A DNA stretch of 64,000 nt from SAR92 clade bacterium H455. Lineage in GTDB: Bacteria > Pseudomonadota > Gammaproteobacteria > Pseudomonadales > Porticoccaceae. The DNA is taken from contig CP103416.1 in NCBI GenBank assembly GCA_024802545.1, forward strand, positions 310,001-374,000, in the 5' to 3' direction. A program made the position numbers and the translations under genes. The notes under the pieces are model-generated. The model was not told the origin of the DNA. It worked only from the letters and a program-made list of their open reading frames with translations, and searched no databases. Below are positions 36,418-45,119 of the stretch, in pieces. Every line of letters begins with the position of its first letter. Position 1 is the stretch's first letter.

Positions 36418-37680
36418 CTAGCCTTTAAAACCTTCTTCGAGTTTCTTCTCTACCAGAATATTCTTCAGCTTTGCATACTGTGGCACGCCGTTTTTATAGG
36501 GCGGGTAATCCTCGCCAATCATCAGTGGCTGAAAATACTCCCGAGCTTTCTCGGTGATACCAAAACCATCTTTAGTGATAAACGAGCGGGGCATTTTCTT
36601 TTCAACGTTGGCAATCTTGCTGAGGGGGGCTTCGCCCAGTGACCAGCTGTATTTCTTGCCGGCTCCCCGCTCGATAGTAACCATGATTCCGGCCTTGCCT
36701 TCGAGGGCTTTTTCAACAGCACCCCTACCTACGGCATAGGCCTGTTCGACATCGGTTTTCGAGGCAATGTGGCGTGCCGAGCGCTGCAGATAATCGGCTA
36801 AGGCATAGTGATATTTGTGGCCGAGGCTGTTTTTAACCATGCTGGATAGAGTCTGCGCCACACCGCCAAGCTGCTGGTGACCGAAGGCATCTTTGTGCAA
36901 TGAGCCAGAAATCAGCGCCCCGTCTGCATACTTGGCGCCCTCTGAGGCGACAACCACACAATAGCCTTTGTCTTTTACCGTGGCATCAACCTTGGCAATA
37001 AACTGGTCCCGGGAAAAAGGGATTTCTGGGAAGATAATAATGTGCGGTGGGTCACCGGCTTCTTCTGCGGCCAAGCCACCGGAGGCGGCAATCCAGCCAG
37101 CGTGGCGACCCATGACTTCAAGAATAAATATCTTGGTTGAGGATGCACACATGGAGGCGATATCGAGACTCGCTTCTTTGGTGGAGACGGCAACATATTT
37201 GGCCACTGAGCCAAACCCGGGAGAGCAGTCGGTGAGAGGTAAGTCGTTGTCTATGGTTTTGGGAATGTGTATTGCTTGCAGTGGGTAGTTCATGCGGGCC
37301 GCGATCTGTGACACTTTGAGGCAAGTATCCGCTGAGTCGCCGCCGCCGTTGTAAAAGAAGTAGCCAATATTGTGCGCTTTAAACACTTCCACCAGACGCT
37401 CATATTCTGAGCTGTCTTCATTGTGGTCGCGCATTTTGTAGCGGCAGGAGCCAAAAGCGCCACCGGGGGTGTGCTTCAGTGACGCCACCGCGGTGGGTGT
37501 TTCTTTGCTGGTGTCGATAAGGTTTTCGTGGAGGGCACCGAGGATGCCATTTTGACCAGCGTATAAGGTGCCGATCTTGTCCTTGTTGGCGCGGCAGGCT
37601 TCAATAACACCGGCGGCGGAGGCATTAATCACCGAAGTGACGCCTCCAGATTGTGCATAAAACGCATTTCTTTTGGCCAT
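36418..37680 (-). CDS. pfp: 6-phosphofructokinase, predicted pyrophosphate-dependent
   Basis: A 420-residue PfkA-superfamily enzyme phosphorylating fructose 6-phosphate. The catalytic motif is PKTIDNDLP at about residues 140-148. The Lys in PKTIDND is the residue that favours pyrophosphate over ATP (ATP enzymes have Gly). The phosphoryl-donor motif reads GGGDSADT (112-119), with Ser where many PPi enzymes have a second Asp. MGRHAGWIAA follows. PPi use would make the reaction reversible, useful in both glycolysis and gluconeogenesis. It lies downstream of the S8 peptidase gene on the same strand. Confidence 0.85.
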   Translation of the reverse strand: MAKRNAFYAQSGGVTSVINASAAGVIEACRANKDKIGTLYAGQNGILGALHENLIDTSKETPTAVASLKHTPGGAFGSCRYKMRDHNEDSSEYERLVEVFKAHNIGYFFYNGGGDSADTCLKVSQIAARMNYPLQAIHIPKTIDNDLPLTDCSPGFGSVAKYVAVSTKEASLDIASMCASSTKIFILEVMGRHAGWIAASGGLAAEEAGDPPHIIIFPEIPFSRDQFIAKVDATVKDKGYCVVVASEGAKYADGALISGSLHKDAFGHQQLGGVAQTLSSMVKNSLGHKYHYALADYLQRSARHIASKTDVEQAYAVGRGAVEKALEGKAGIMVTIERGAGKKYSWSLGEAPLSKIANVEKKMPRSFITKDGFGITEKAREYFQPLMIGEDYPPYKNGVPQYAKLKNILVEKKLEEGFKG

Positions 37681-37754
37681 GTAACTCTCTCTTCCCTGTA
37701 GTCCCTTGTGGAGGCGCTATGGTAAAGGTTTCCCGCGCCATCAGGAAGCGTCAA

Positions 37755-40340
37755 CTAGCGGGTGAAGGCCTTAAATAATGAAAATTCGATTACGCCATAA
37801 CTTGGATTGTGCGGGCTGTGATGAGGTTGATAAGTATATTCCACTCGGGTCGCGGCGCTGAGATCGCCCAATTTAAACTGATAGAGTAATTCTAGCTGTT
37901 GTTCCCGGCCCTTTGGCTGCAGGTCAAAGTTGATGGTTTCATAGGTAATTTGGCGATCAATGGTGCGGCCGCTGGCCAGTTGCAGACTGCCCTGACCGCT
38001 CTGCACGCGGAGGGGTTGGTGCAGGCTTATGCTGAGGCGATCATCTGTCTGCCAGTCCGGCGAGCTGTTTAGCCCTAGAGACCAAGAATTACTGTTGATG
38101 GATTTGTCGAGATTTAATAGGCCTCTGCTTCCTAGTAGAGAATTTTCTGTCAGGCCACTTTGAGTGGTGCCCAGATAAACCGCGAAGATTCCCTGCCATG
38201 TGGCATTAAACTGCACATGGCCATTGAGGCCAAAAAATTCTGTGCCGCTGTTGTTTAGCTGGCCCAGGTTCTGGCCTAAGTTGGCGCCGAGCAAGCTGTC
38301 GTCTTCACTGATAAAACCACGCTGGAAATTGATGCTAAAAGCCGGTGACCAGAGTGCGTATTCCAGCAGGCTGCCATGGCTGTTGTTTTCGTTGCGGCCG
38401 GTTAAAAGGTTGCCAGCGGCAGAGTGCTTAAATTGAGAGCCTTCAAATATGCCTACTCTAAATTTGCCCAAGCCCAAATCCATTGCGCCGCCACTGCTCC
38501 AGCCATTGCGAGCAAAGTTTAGCCAGGGCGCGGCAAAACTACTGTCGCCACTGTTGAGGTCCGGCGTGACAGTGGCGTCGGCATAGACGCCAAAGAACCA
38601 GCCGGGGTTGGCGTTGATACCCATAAAGCGCTCTACAGTGTTTCGGTCATTGCCGTAGGCGTTTGGCTGCGAGCTAAATTGCAGGGCCAGATAGTCGGAC
38701 TGTAACCCTGAGTCTTGGCGATCAACTAGATTGCTGCTTTTACCTAGCTGCAAGCGCACGCCACTGCTGAGTTGCTGCTCATGATGCTGCAGGCGGCTGG
38801 CTGCTGAGAGGGATTGAGACTGCTGCACTAACTGACTGGCATCACGCAAAAAGGGAAAGCCCTGTTGATCAAACAGCGCCATGTTGTGGCCTTGCAGGGC
38901 ACTGACCAAGCTGCTGCCGAGACCTGCGCCAGACACACTAATAGTATTTGCACCTATATCACTGAGCTGGCTATTTAAGTTGTTGCCGCTGGCAACTCCC
39001 AGGGCGCCCACAGGTCGAGTCGCTGCATCCAGATCCAATAAACCCTGCCCGTAAATACTGCTGTCGCTATAGATTCCGATCTTACTGGCAGTAGTCAGCA
39101 GACGCGCCACCAGCTCGTGATTGCCGACAGTGGGAAACATCTGTTTTAACAGTGCCAGAGAGCCACTGACTACAGGGGCGGCAAAGGAAGTGCCGATAGC
39201 GCCAGCATAATAGTGTGCGCCCACTTCGGTATCAGGCTCTGGTGATGTTGGCCCCCAAATGCGCTCGTGGGCTTCCACATTGCCGTTGCCATTGCCATCA
39301 CCACCGCCCGGTGCGACCAGACAGTAGTCGGCGGCAACACCGCAGCGGTTGGAGTAAAAGGCGATTTCACCTTCGTCGTCGACGGCGGCCACTGCCAGCA
39401 TATGATCTTTTAACTCGGGAAATAGGTAGGGTAGCCCGGGCATAAGTTCTGGGGAGTCGGCGTTCACAGTGTTGCCCTGATCATCTGTGTCGTTCCAGGC
39501 ATTGCCTGCCGAAAAAACAAAGATTGAGCGCTGGCCACGGGATTTATTTTGCTGTGCCAGAGCATCAATGGTGAGGCCGAATGCTGACTCCACCTGAGTC
39601 GCTGTGTAAGAAGTGACCACCCCCGAAAAGCCAAAGCTCAGATTGATGATATCCACTTGATCGGCCATGGTGGTGAAGCGGTTGGCAAAGTAGTTGTCAT
39701 CGGAATAATTGATCTGCTCGACTTCCAGAGGGTCGTAGGGTCCGCTGCCGGAGCCCAGGGGTATCTCATAGGCCAAGATGCTGGCGTCAAATGCCACGCC
39801 GTGCATATTGAGACCGCTACCGACATCAAATCCATCTTTGTTGGCGGCAATAACACCGGCAACCAGAGTGCCGTGGCCAATTGCATCGTCGCTTCTTGGA
39901 TTGCCGCCGCTGTAGTCGCTGCCGGCATACTCGACCTTGTTTTCGTTGCCCTGAGCAAATTCAATATGCTCTTCATAGACCCCAGAATCGACTACGCCAA
40001 CCGTGACTCCTGAACCAGTGGCCCCGCGAGCATAGGCGCTGGATGCGTTGATCATCGCCAAGGCGCCCATGGCGTCGTACTCTTCGGTTTCGAATTCAGT
40101 GGCGCTTTCGTTTAGATTGCTCGGGTCTTGGATTTGATCTGCAAAGCTATCCCAGGGCGGCTTGCTGTTGTCCTGATTGCTGGTTGGAGGGGGGATTTGA
40201 ATACCGCTGTCGGCAGATTTTTGCCCACCACCGCCACCACCACAGCCGTAAAGCGTGACAATAACTCCGAGAGTCAGGATTGCAGGAAGATTAGTCAGCA
40301 AGCGTTTACTCCACAAATAGAGATTATTTTCAGTGGTCAA
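37755..40340 (-). CDS. Subtilisin-like (S8) surface lipoprotein, autotransporter-like
   Basis: Numbering from the TTG at 40340 gives about 861 residues. A lipoprotein signal ends in VTLYGCGGGGGG with the lipobox Cys near 33. The S8 triad is Asp118 (VGVVDSGVYEEH), His156 (AIGHGTLVAGVIA) and Ser385 (IGTSFAAPVVSG). The last roughly 430 residues are rich in alternating polar/hydrophobic strands and end FSLFKAFTR, resembling an outer-membrane beta-barrel. That combination recalls NalP/SphB1-type autotransporter lipoproteins. No in-frame ATG lies upstream of the signal; the frame extends to another TTG at 40409, and neither has a clear ribosome binding site. Divergent from mpl. Confidence 0.75.
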   Translation of the reverse strand: MTTENNLYLWSKRLLTNLPAILTLGVIVTLYGCGGGGGGQKSADSGIQIPPPTSNQDNSKPPWDSFADQIQDPSNLNESATEFETEEYDAMGALAMINASSAYARGATGSGVTVGVVDSGVYEEHIEFAQGNENKVEYAGSDYSGGNPRSDDAIGHGTLVAGVIAANKDGFDVGSGLNMHGVAFDASILAYEIPLGSGSGPYDPLEVEQINYSDDNYFANRFTTMADQVDIINLSFGFSGVVTSYTATQVESAFGLTIDALAQQNKSRGQRSIFVFSAGNAWNDTDDQGNTVNADSPELMPGLPYLFPELKDHMLAVAAVDDEGEIAFYSNRCGVAADYCLVAPGGGDGNGNGNVEAHERIWGPTSPEPDTEVGAHYYAGAIGTSFAAPVVSGSLALLKQMFPTVGNHELVARLLTTASKIGIYSDSSIYGQGLLDLDAATRPVGALGVASGNNLNSQLSDIGANTISVSGAGLGSSLVSALQGHNMALFDQQGFPFLRDASQLVQQSQSLSAASRLQHHEQQLSSGVRLQLGKSSNLVDRQDSGLQSDYLALQFSSQPNAYGNDRNTVERFMGINANPGWFFGVYADATVTPDLNSGDSSFAAPWLNFARNGWSSGGAMDLGLGKFRVGIFEGSQFKHSAAGNLLTGRNENNSHGSLLEYALWSPAFSINFQRGFISEDDSLLGANLGQNLGQLNNSGTEFFGLNGHVQFNATWQGIFAVYLGTTQSGLTENSLLGSRGLLNLDKSINSNSWSLGLNSSPDWQTDDRLSISLHQPLRVQSGQGSLQLASGRTIDRQITYETINFDLQPKGREQQLELLYQFKLGDLSAATRVEYTYQPHHSPHNPSYGVIEFSLFKAFTR

Positions 40341-40441
40341 TACGTTTATTTTTAGACTAGAGGACGTAACTTTAGGAGTTTTTTTAGCCTGATGCCATAA
40401 TTCCCTCAAGAAAAAACTTGGTGAAGAGAAAAAGGAAACTC

Positions 40442-41857
40442 ATGCATATTCATATTCTCGGTATCTGCGGCACCTTTATGGGTAGCCTGGCGCAGTTGGC
40501 CAAGCAGCTCGGTCATCAGGTATCCGGCAGCGACGCCAATGTTTATCCGCCCATGAGCACCCAGTTAGAGCTGGCAGGAATTGAGTTGATCGAAGGTTTT
40601 GATCCTCAGCAGCTGCAGCCGGCACCGGATCTGATTGTTGTAGGCAACGCCATGTCCCGGGGTAATCCCTGTGTTGAATATATGCTCGACAATGGCCTTG
40701 CCTACACGTCTGGTCCCCAGTGGTTGGGGGAGAATGTACTTCGAGACCAGTACGTAATTTCGGTTTCCGGTACTCATGGCAAGACCACGACCAGCAGTAT
40801 GGTTGCTGCGATTCTCGAATATGCCGGCTTAAAGCCGGGGTTTTTGATCGGCGGTGTGCCTCTGGATTTTGGTCTCTCGGCACGTCTAAGTGCAGGCAGC
40901 GATGGCTGCTTTGTGGTGGAGGCAGACGAATACGACAGCGCTTTTTTTGATAAGCGTTCGAAGTTTGTTCACTATCACAGCAATACCTTGGTGATGAATA
41001 ATCTCGAGTTCGATCACGGGGATATCTTTGATGATCTGGCAGAGATTCAGCGCCAGTTTCACCATCTGGTGCGCACCTTGCCCAGCACTGGGCAGCTTAT
41101 TTATCCCGCTGATGACAGCAACTTGCAACAGGTGGTTGATCAGGGCTGTTGGAGTCATATCCAGACTTTTGCTCTTGAGAGGGCTAACGAGACGGGTGAT
41201 CAGACGGTTGCCGTCAAGGGCTTCGGTTGGCGCTATAAACTGTTGGCTGCCGATGGTTCGCGGTTTGAAATTATCGATAAGAGTGGTCAAAGGGCGCTCG
41301 TAAGCTGGCAGCATAGTGGCCGACATAATGTACTCAATGCCATTGCAGCGGTGATGGCAGCCTCCACAGTGGGCGTTAACCTGGAGAAGTCCTGCGAGGC
41401 GCTGTGTCAATTTGTCGGCGTTAAACGGCGTATGGAGATCATCTACGAGGATGATCGGATCACTGTCTACGATGATTTTGCTCATCATCCCACTGCGATT
41501 ATCAGTACCGTCCAAGGACTGCGTGCAAAAGTGGGCTCTGAGCAGGTGATCGCGATCGTTGAACCGCGATCGGCGACCATGAAGTTAGGTATGCACAAGG
41601 CCGCGTTAAGTGATGCTGTGGCGGCGGCAGATTGTGCTCTTTGGTACAAAGGTCCAGCAATTAATTGGGATCTGCAGGCGGTGGCAAAGGCATGCACTGT
41701 GCCGGCTATAGTTTGTGAGCAGGTTGACCAGCTGTTGGCCAGCACCTTGGAACAGATTCATGGAGGCGCCGGAAAATCTCATGTGGTGGTAATGAGCAAT
41801 GGCGGATTTGAGGGTTTTCATCTGCGCCTGGTGGCGGCGCTAAAGGCTGGGAAATAG
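40442..41857 (+). CDS. mpl: UDP-N-acetylmuramate:L-alanyl-gamma-D-glutamyl-meso-diaminopimelate ligase
   Basis: Mpl reattaches recycled murein tripeptide to UDP-MurNAc. The 471-residue protein begins MHIHILGICGTFMGSLAQLA, the family signature, followed by the SDANVYPPMST segment. The ATP-binding VSGTHGKTTTSSM lies near residue 110, with VVEADEYDSAFFDKRSKF and YDDFAHHPTAI further on. The frame is open 8 codons upstream, but the ATG at 40442 has a good ribosome binding site (AAAGGAA). The neighbouring dtd gene converges with an 8-base gap. Confidence 0.96.
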   Translation: MHIHILGICGTFMGSLAQLAKQLGHQVSGSDANVYPPMSTQLELAGIELIEGFDPQQLQPAPDLIVVGNAMSRGNPCVEYMLDNGLAYTSGPQWLGENVLRDQYVISVSGTHGKTTTSSMVAAILEYAGLKPGFLIGGVPLDFGLSARLSAGSDGCFVVEADEYDSAFFDKRSKFVHYHSNTLVMNNLEFDHGDIFDDLAEIQRQFHHLVRTLPSTGQLIYPADDSNLQQVVDQGCWSHIQTFALERANETGDQTVAVKGFGWRYKLLAADGSRFEIIDKSGQRALVSWQHSGRHNVLNAIAAVMAASTVGVNLEKSCEALCQFVGVKRRMEIIYEDDRITVYDDFAHHPTAIISTVQGLRAKVGSEQVIAIVEPRSATMKLGMHKAALSDAVAAADCALWYKGPAINWDLQAVAKACTVPAIVCEQVDQLLASTLEQIHGGAGKSHVVVMSNGGFEGFHLRLVAALKAGK

Positions 41858-41865
41858 AAAAGTGC

Positions 41866-42303
41866 TTAGACCTGCAGCGAAAAAGTGACCGGCCCATCGT
41901 TGCACAGTGAGACTTGCATATCGGCACCAAAAATACCGTATTGAGTCTTGTGGTGAGCCTGGCTGGCTAAAGTGGTGAAATGATTATAGAGCGCCTCTGC
42001 ATGAGCTGGCGCTGCTGCCGAGGTAAAACTCGGGCGCAGACCTTTTTTGGTATTCGCCGCCAGAGTAAATTGCGAGACTACCATTAAGCCCCCCTGAATA
42101 TCTCGCAGTGACAGATTCATCTTGCCTTCAGCATCTGAAAACACCCTATAGTTGAGTACCTTTTCCAAAAGCCGTTCGGCGTGGCTCTCTAAATCCTCAG
42201 GTTCTACCGCCAGCAGCAGTAAAATGCCCTGATCTATCGCGCCGCAGACTTGGTTGTCTACGCGCACACTGGCGTGACTCACTCGCTGAATTAATCCAAT
42301 CAT
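41866..42303 (-). CDS. dtd: D-aminoacyl-tRNA deacylase
   Basis: A 145-residue DTD enzyme that removes D-amino acids mischarged onto tRNA. It has the full family pattern: [16 protein letters not shown] at the start, [22 protein letters not shown] with the Ser-Gln-x-x-Thr motif in the middle, and [11 protein letters not shown] at the end with the GP motif. Length equals E. coli Dtd (145). It follows pip on the same strand by 9 bases, so the two are probably co-transcribed. Confidence 0.96.
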   Translation of the reverse strand: MIGLIQRVSHASVRVDNQVCGAIDQGILLLLAVEPEDLESHAERLLEKVLNYRVFSDAEGKMNLSLRDIQGGLMVVSQFTLAANTKKGLRPSFTSAAAPAHAEALYNHFTTLASQAHHKTQYGIFGADMQVSLCNDGPVTFSLQV

Positions 42304-42312
42304 GGGGGAGCC

Positions 42313-43272
42313 TTAAGAATTGTTTTCCAAGTGATGGGCGAGCCTGTTAGTGGCTCGCACCAAAGCGTCGGTGGTGCCGCGCTCAGAAGAGGAGTGGCCG
42401 GCATCACCAATTATATCCAGCTTGGCGCTGGGCCAAGCTTCACTGAGGGCAATGGCTTGATTGACCGGGCAGACCATATCGTAGCGACCGTGAACAATGG
42501 TGCCGGGAATATCCTTGAGCAGATGAGCATTGTCGAGAATTTGATTGGGTTTGATAAAGGCTTTGTTGATGAAAAAATGCGCTTCAATACGCGCCATGGC
42601 TACGGCCAAATGGGGATGGCTGAAACGTTCGACTAAATTGGGGTTGCTCTGCAATGTGGCGCAGCGCCCTTCCCAGATTGACCAGGCTTTGGCGGCTGCC
42701 ATACGTTCAAAGTCGTTGTCTCCAGTAAGGCGACGATAAAAGGCGGCGACCATATCACCGCGTTCGTTCTCTGGTATTACCTGTGTGTATTGCTGCCAGT
42801 ACTCGGGGAAAATACGACCGGCACCGTCCTGATAGAACCAGTTAATATCTTCATCGCGACATAAAAAGATGCCGCGCAGAATTAACCCCATAATTAGCTG
42901 CGGATACTGCTGCGCATAGAGCAGTCCGAGGGTAGAGCCCCAGGAACCCCCAAAGACAACCCAGCGCTCCACATCCAGGGCGGCGCGAATGGTTTCAATA
43001 TCGTCGATCAGTGCTGCAGTATTATTATTGTCGAGCAAGGCATGGGGGGTAGAGCGACCTGCGCCCCGTTGGTCAAATAAAATAATGCGGTATTTTTCCG
43101 GGTCAAAGAAGCAGCGATCGGTTGCTGCGGTGCCGCCGCCGGGGCCGCCATGGATAAATAGCACCGGAATGCCATCGGGATTACCCGACTCTTCCACATA
43201 GAGTTGATGAGGCGCTGTAACTGCTATAAATTGGGTTTTATAAGGCCGAATATCCGGAAAGCGTTTGATCAT
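42313..43272 (-). CDS. pip: Proline iminopeptidase
   Basis: A 319-residue alpha/beta hydrolase (S33 family) that releases N-terminal proline from peptides. The oxyanion-hole motif HGGPGGG is at residues 41-47, the nucleophile Ser110 lies in GGSWGSTLGL, and the C-terminal GDAGHSSSE holds the catalytic His. FDQRGAGRSTPHALLDNNNT is diagnostic of the bacterial single-chain type. The protein appears cytoplasmic. It is divergent from tag and immediately upstream of dtd. Confidence 0.94.
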   Translation of the reverse strand: MIKRFPDIRPYKTQFIAVTAPHQLYVEESGNPDGIPVLFIHGGPGGGTAATDRCFFDPEKYRIILFDQRGAGRSTPHALLDNNNTAALIDDIETIRAALDVERWVVFGGSWGSTLGLLYAQQYPQLIMGLILRGIFLCRDEDINWFYQDGAGRIFPEYWQQYTQVIPENERGDMVAAFYRRLTGDNDFERMAAAKAWSIWEGRCATLQSNPNLVERFSHPHLAVAMARIEAHFFINKAFIKPNQILDNAHLLKDIPGTIVHGRYDMVCPVNQAIALSEAWPSAKLDIIGDAGHSSSERGTTDALVRATNRLAHHLENNS

Positions 43273-43396
43273 TGAACTAGTGTCACCTCGTCAGGAGTTT
43301 CATTTAACCTGATGATTAGCATAGTCGATTATCGGCAGGATACCTATCTGCTTGCCTACATATGGCCGACCAAAAGAATACCTTGAGGGCATAAAC

Positions 43397-43963
43397 ATGA
43401 CTGAAACTATTCGCTGTACCTGGTGCGGTGATGATCCGCTCTATCAGCAGTATCACGACTACGAATGGGGAGTGCCATGCCGCGACGATCAGAGGCTGTT
43501 TGAGTTTGTGGTACTTGAAGGGGCTCAGGCTGGGCTCTCTTGGATAACGGTTTTGCGCAAGCGTGAAAACTATCGCAAGGCTTTTGCTAATTTCGATGTG
43601 CGCAAAGTCGCAGCGTTGGATGAGTCTGATATTGAGCGACTGCTGTTGGATCCGGGCATAGTTCGCAACCGACTCAAGGTGGTCAGCGCTATCACTAATG
43701 CCCGTCACTTTATCGATTTGCAGAGAGAGCATGGGAGCTTTAGCAATTACATCTGGGGCTTTGTAGACAACAAGCCAATAGTTAATCACTGGGCATCTCC
43801 AGGGGAGATTCCCGCATCCACTGAGTTGTCTGACAGGATTAGTAAAGAGATGAAAAAGCGTGGCTTTAAGTTCTTTGGCACTACCATCTGCTATGCCTTT
43901 TTGCAGGCGACGGGGGTGGTGAATGATCACACTAGGGGCTGCTTCCGTTACGGCCAGGGCTGA
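43397..43963 (+). CDS. tag: DNA-3-methyladenine glycosylase I
   Basis: A 188-residue base-excision repair enzyme that removes 3-methyladenine. The N-terminal RCTWCGDDPLYQQYHDYEWG has the Zn-ligand Cys and His, followed by FEFVVLEGAQAGLSWITVLRKRENYR with the helix-hairpin-helix region, and NDHTRGCF near the C-terminus has the remaining Zn ligands. The frame is open 15 codons upstream, but the ATG at 43397 has a GAGG ribosome binding site and fits the family length (187 in E. coli). It is divergent from pip. Confidence 0.96.
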   Translation: MTETIRCTWCGDDPLYQQYHDYEWGVPCRDDQRLFEFVVLEGAQAGLSWITVLRKRENYRKAFANFDVRKVAALDESDIERLLLDPGIVRNRLKVVSAITNARHFIDLQREHGSFSNYIWGFVDNKPIVNHWASPGEIPASTELSDRISKEMKKRGFKFFGTTICYAFLQATGVVNDHTRGCFRYGQG

Positions 43964-43978
43964 GATTGCAGCGTAAAT

Positions 43979-45010
43979 TTAGCCCACGATCACCATATCG
44001 CGACCCATATGTTTTGCCTGATAGAGGCCGTTTTCTGCGGTGGATATCAGGTCGTCGATGCCAGTACATTTATCGATTGATGCAATACCTACACTGAGAG
44101 AAATTCGTAGCTGGTCGCCCTGGGCGTCCATGGCCAGTTTGCCCGCCTGAGCCCGCAGCCGCTCGGCGATATTGACTGCGGCTTCTGAATTGGCCGTTGG
44201 CAGCAATACCATATATTCATTGCCACCCCAGCGCGCGACCACATCTTCACCGCGAAGCGGTTCGCTGAGCAGTGCGCCAATGGCGTGGAGTACTTCATCG
44301 CCAACATCATGCCCATAGCGGTCATTGATAAATTTAAAGTTGTCGAGATCCGCAAGCAGTATTGAGAAAGGCTGATTAACCAGGCGGTACTGCTGATATT
44401 TTTTTTCTAGTCGCTGTTCCATATCGTGGCGATTGGGCAGTTTGGTGAGCTGATCCTGATGGGCAATTTGGTCGACGCGACGGGACAGATCTTTGTAACG
44501 ATTGAGGCTGCGGGAATGTGAGTTGTCCATGGCGATGGCGAATACTGATAGCACCGCAAAGGAAGACAAAAAGCGCACTAGGGTCACGTCGCTGTATGGG
44601 GGCATCAGAATAAATAGTGATGGCCCGTAAAACAGCCATGCGGAAGCGCCGAACACTGCAGCCAGAATAAACACACTGTTGCGATAGCCGAAGCAGCCTA
44701 CCAATACCGGGATAATGGTCAGACACCAGAGTAATGAGGAGCCGTCGGATGCTCCGGAGAGTAGGTAAAAGTAGCCGCCGATTAAGACCATGGCCAGAAC
44801 TAGACGGGCGGTGCGCGGCCGATCAAATATGGAGTGAATGCCGAGTCCGACTAGTAATAGCGCCGCCATGGCTAGATAAAATGTGGCTAGATCCATGTCT
44901 CCTTGGTAGTAGGAGTAGAAGGCAAAGAGTACTGAGATAATTTCCTGGCTGACCAGGGAGAAGGATAGAAATCCCGTAGGTATAGAGTCTGTGCTGTCGA
45001 GGTCCGTCAT
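43979..45010 (-). CDS. Membrane GGDEF-domain protein with degenerate GGNEY site
   Basis: From the ATG at 45008-45010 the protein has 343 residues. The first 165 contain about six hydrophobic segments; a GGDEF domain follows (about 180-340). The domain has DLDNFKFIND with the metal Asp residues, but the signature is GGNEY (262-266) instead of GG(D/E)EF. The product-inhibition site RxxD (RGED, 253-256) is kept at the correct spacing of five residues. The loss of the acidic metal ligand suggests low or no diguanylate cyclase activity and possibly a c-di-GMP receptor role. It follows typA after a terminator. Confidence 0.85.
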   Translation of the reverse strand: MTDLDSTDSIPTGFLSFSLVSQEIISVLFAFYSYYQGDMDLATFYLAMAALLLVGLGIHSIFDRPRTARLVLAMVLIGGYFYLLSGASDGSSLLWCLTIIPVLVGCFGYRNSVFILAAVFGASAWLFYGPSLFILMPPYSDVTLVRFLSSFAVLSVFAIAMDNSHSRSLNRYKDLSRRVDQIAHQDQLTKLPNRHDMEQRLEKKYQQYRLVNQPFSILLADLDNFKFINDRYGHDVGDEVLHAIGALLSEPLRGEDVVARWGGNEYMVLLPTANSEAAVNIAERLRAQAGKLAMDAQGDQLRISLSVGIASIDKCTGIDDLISTAENGLYQAKHMGRDMVIVG

Positions 45011-45050
45011 AAGCTTCCCACCGTCCGTTGGTAGTAAATGTAGCACTAAA

Positions 45051-45079
45051 ATGACGGGCCATCCTGGCCCATCATTTTC
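45051..45079. terminator. Bidirectional-type terminator downstream of typA
   Basis: ATGACGGGCC (45051-45060) pairs with GGCCCATCAT (45066-45075) with one wobble around ATCCT. T runs follow on both strands (TTTTC on plus, TTTTAG on minus). It lies 45 bases beyond the typA stop and just upstream of the GGDEF gene start. Confidence 0.7.
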
Positions 45080-45119
45080 AAACAAATTGCTTAGCGCTTG
45101 TGTTGCTGCTTTTAACTAA

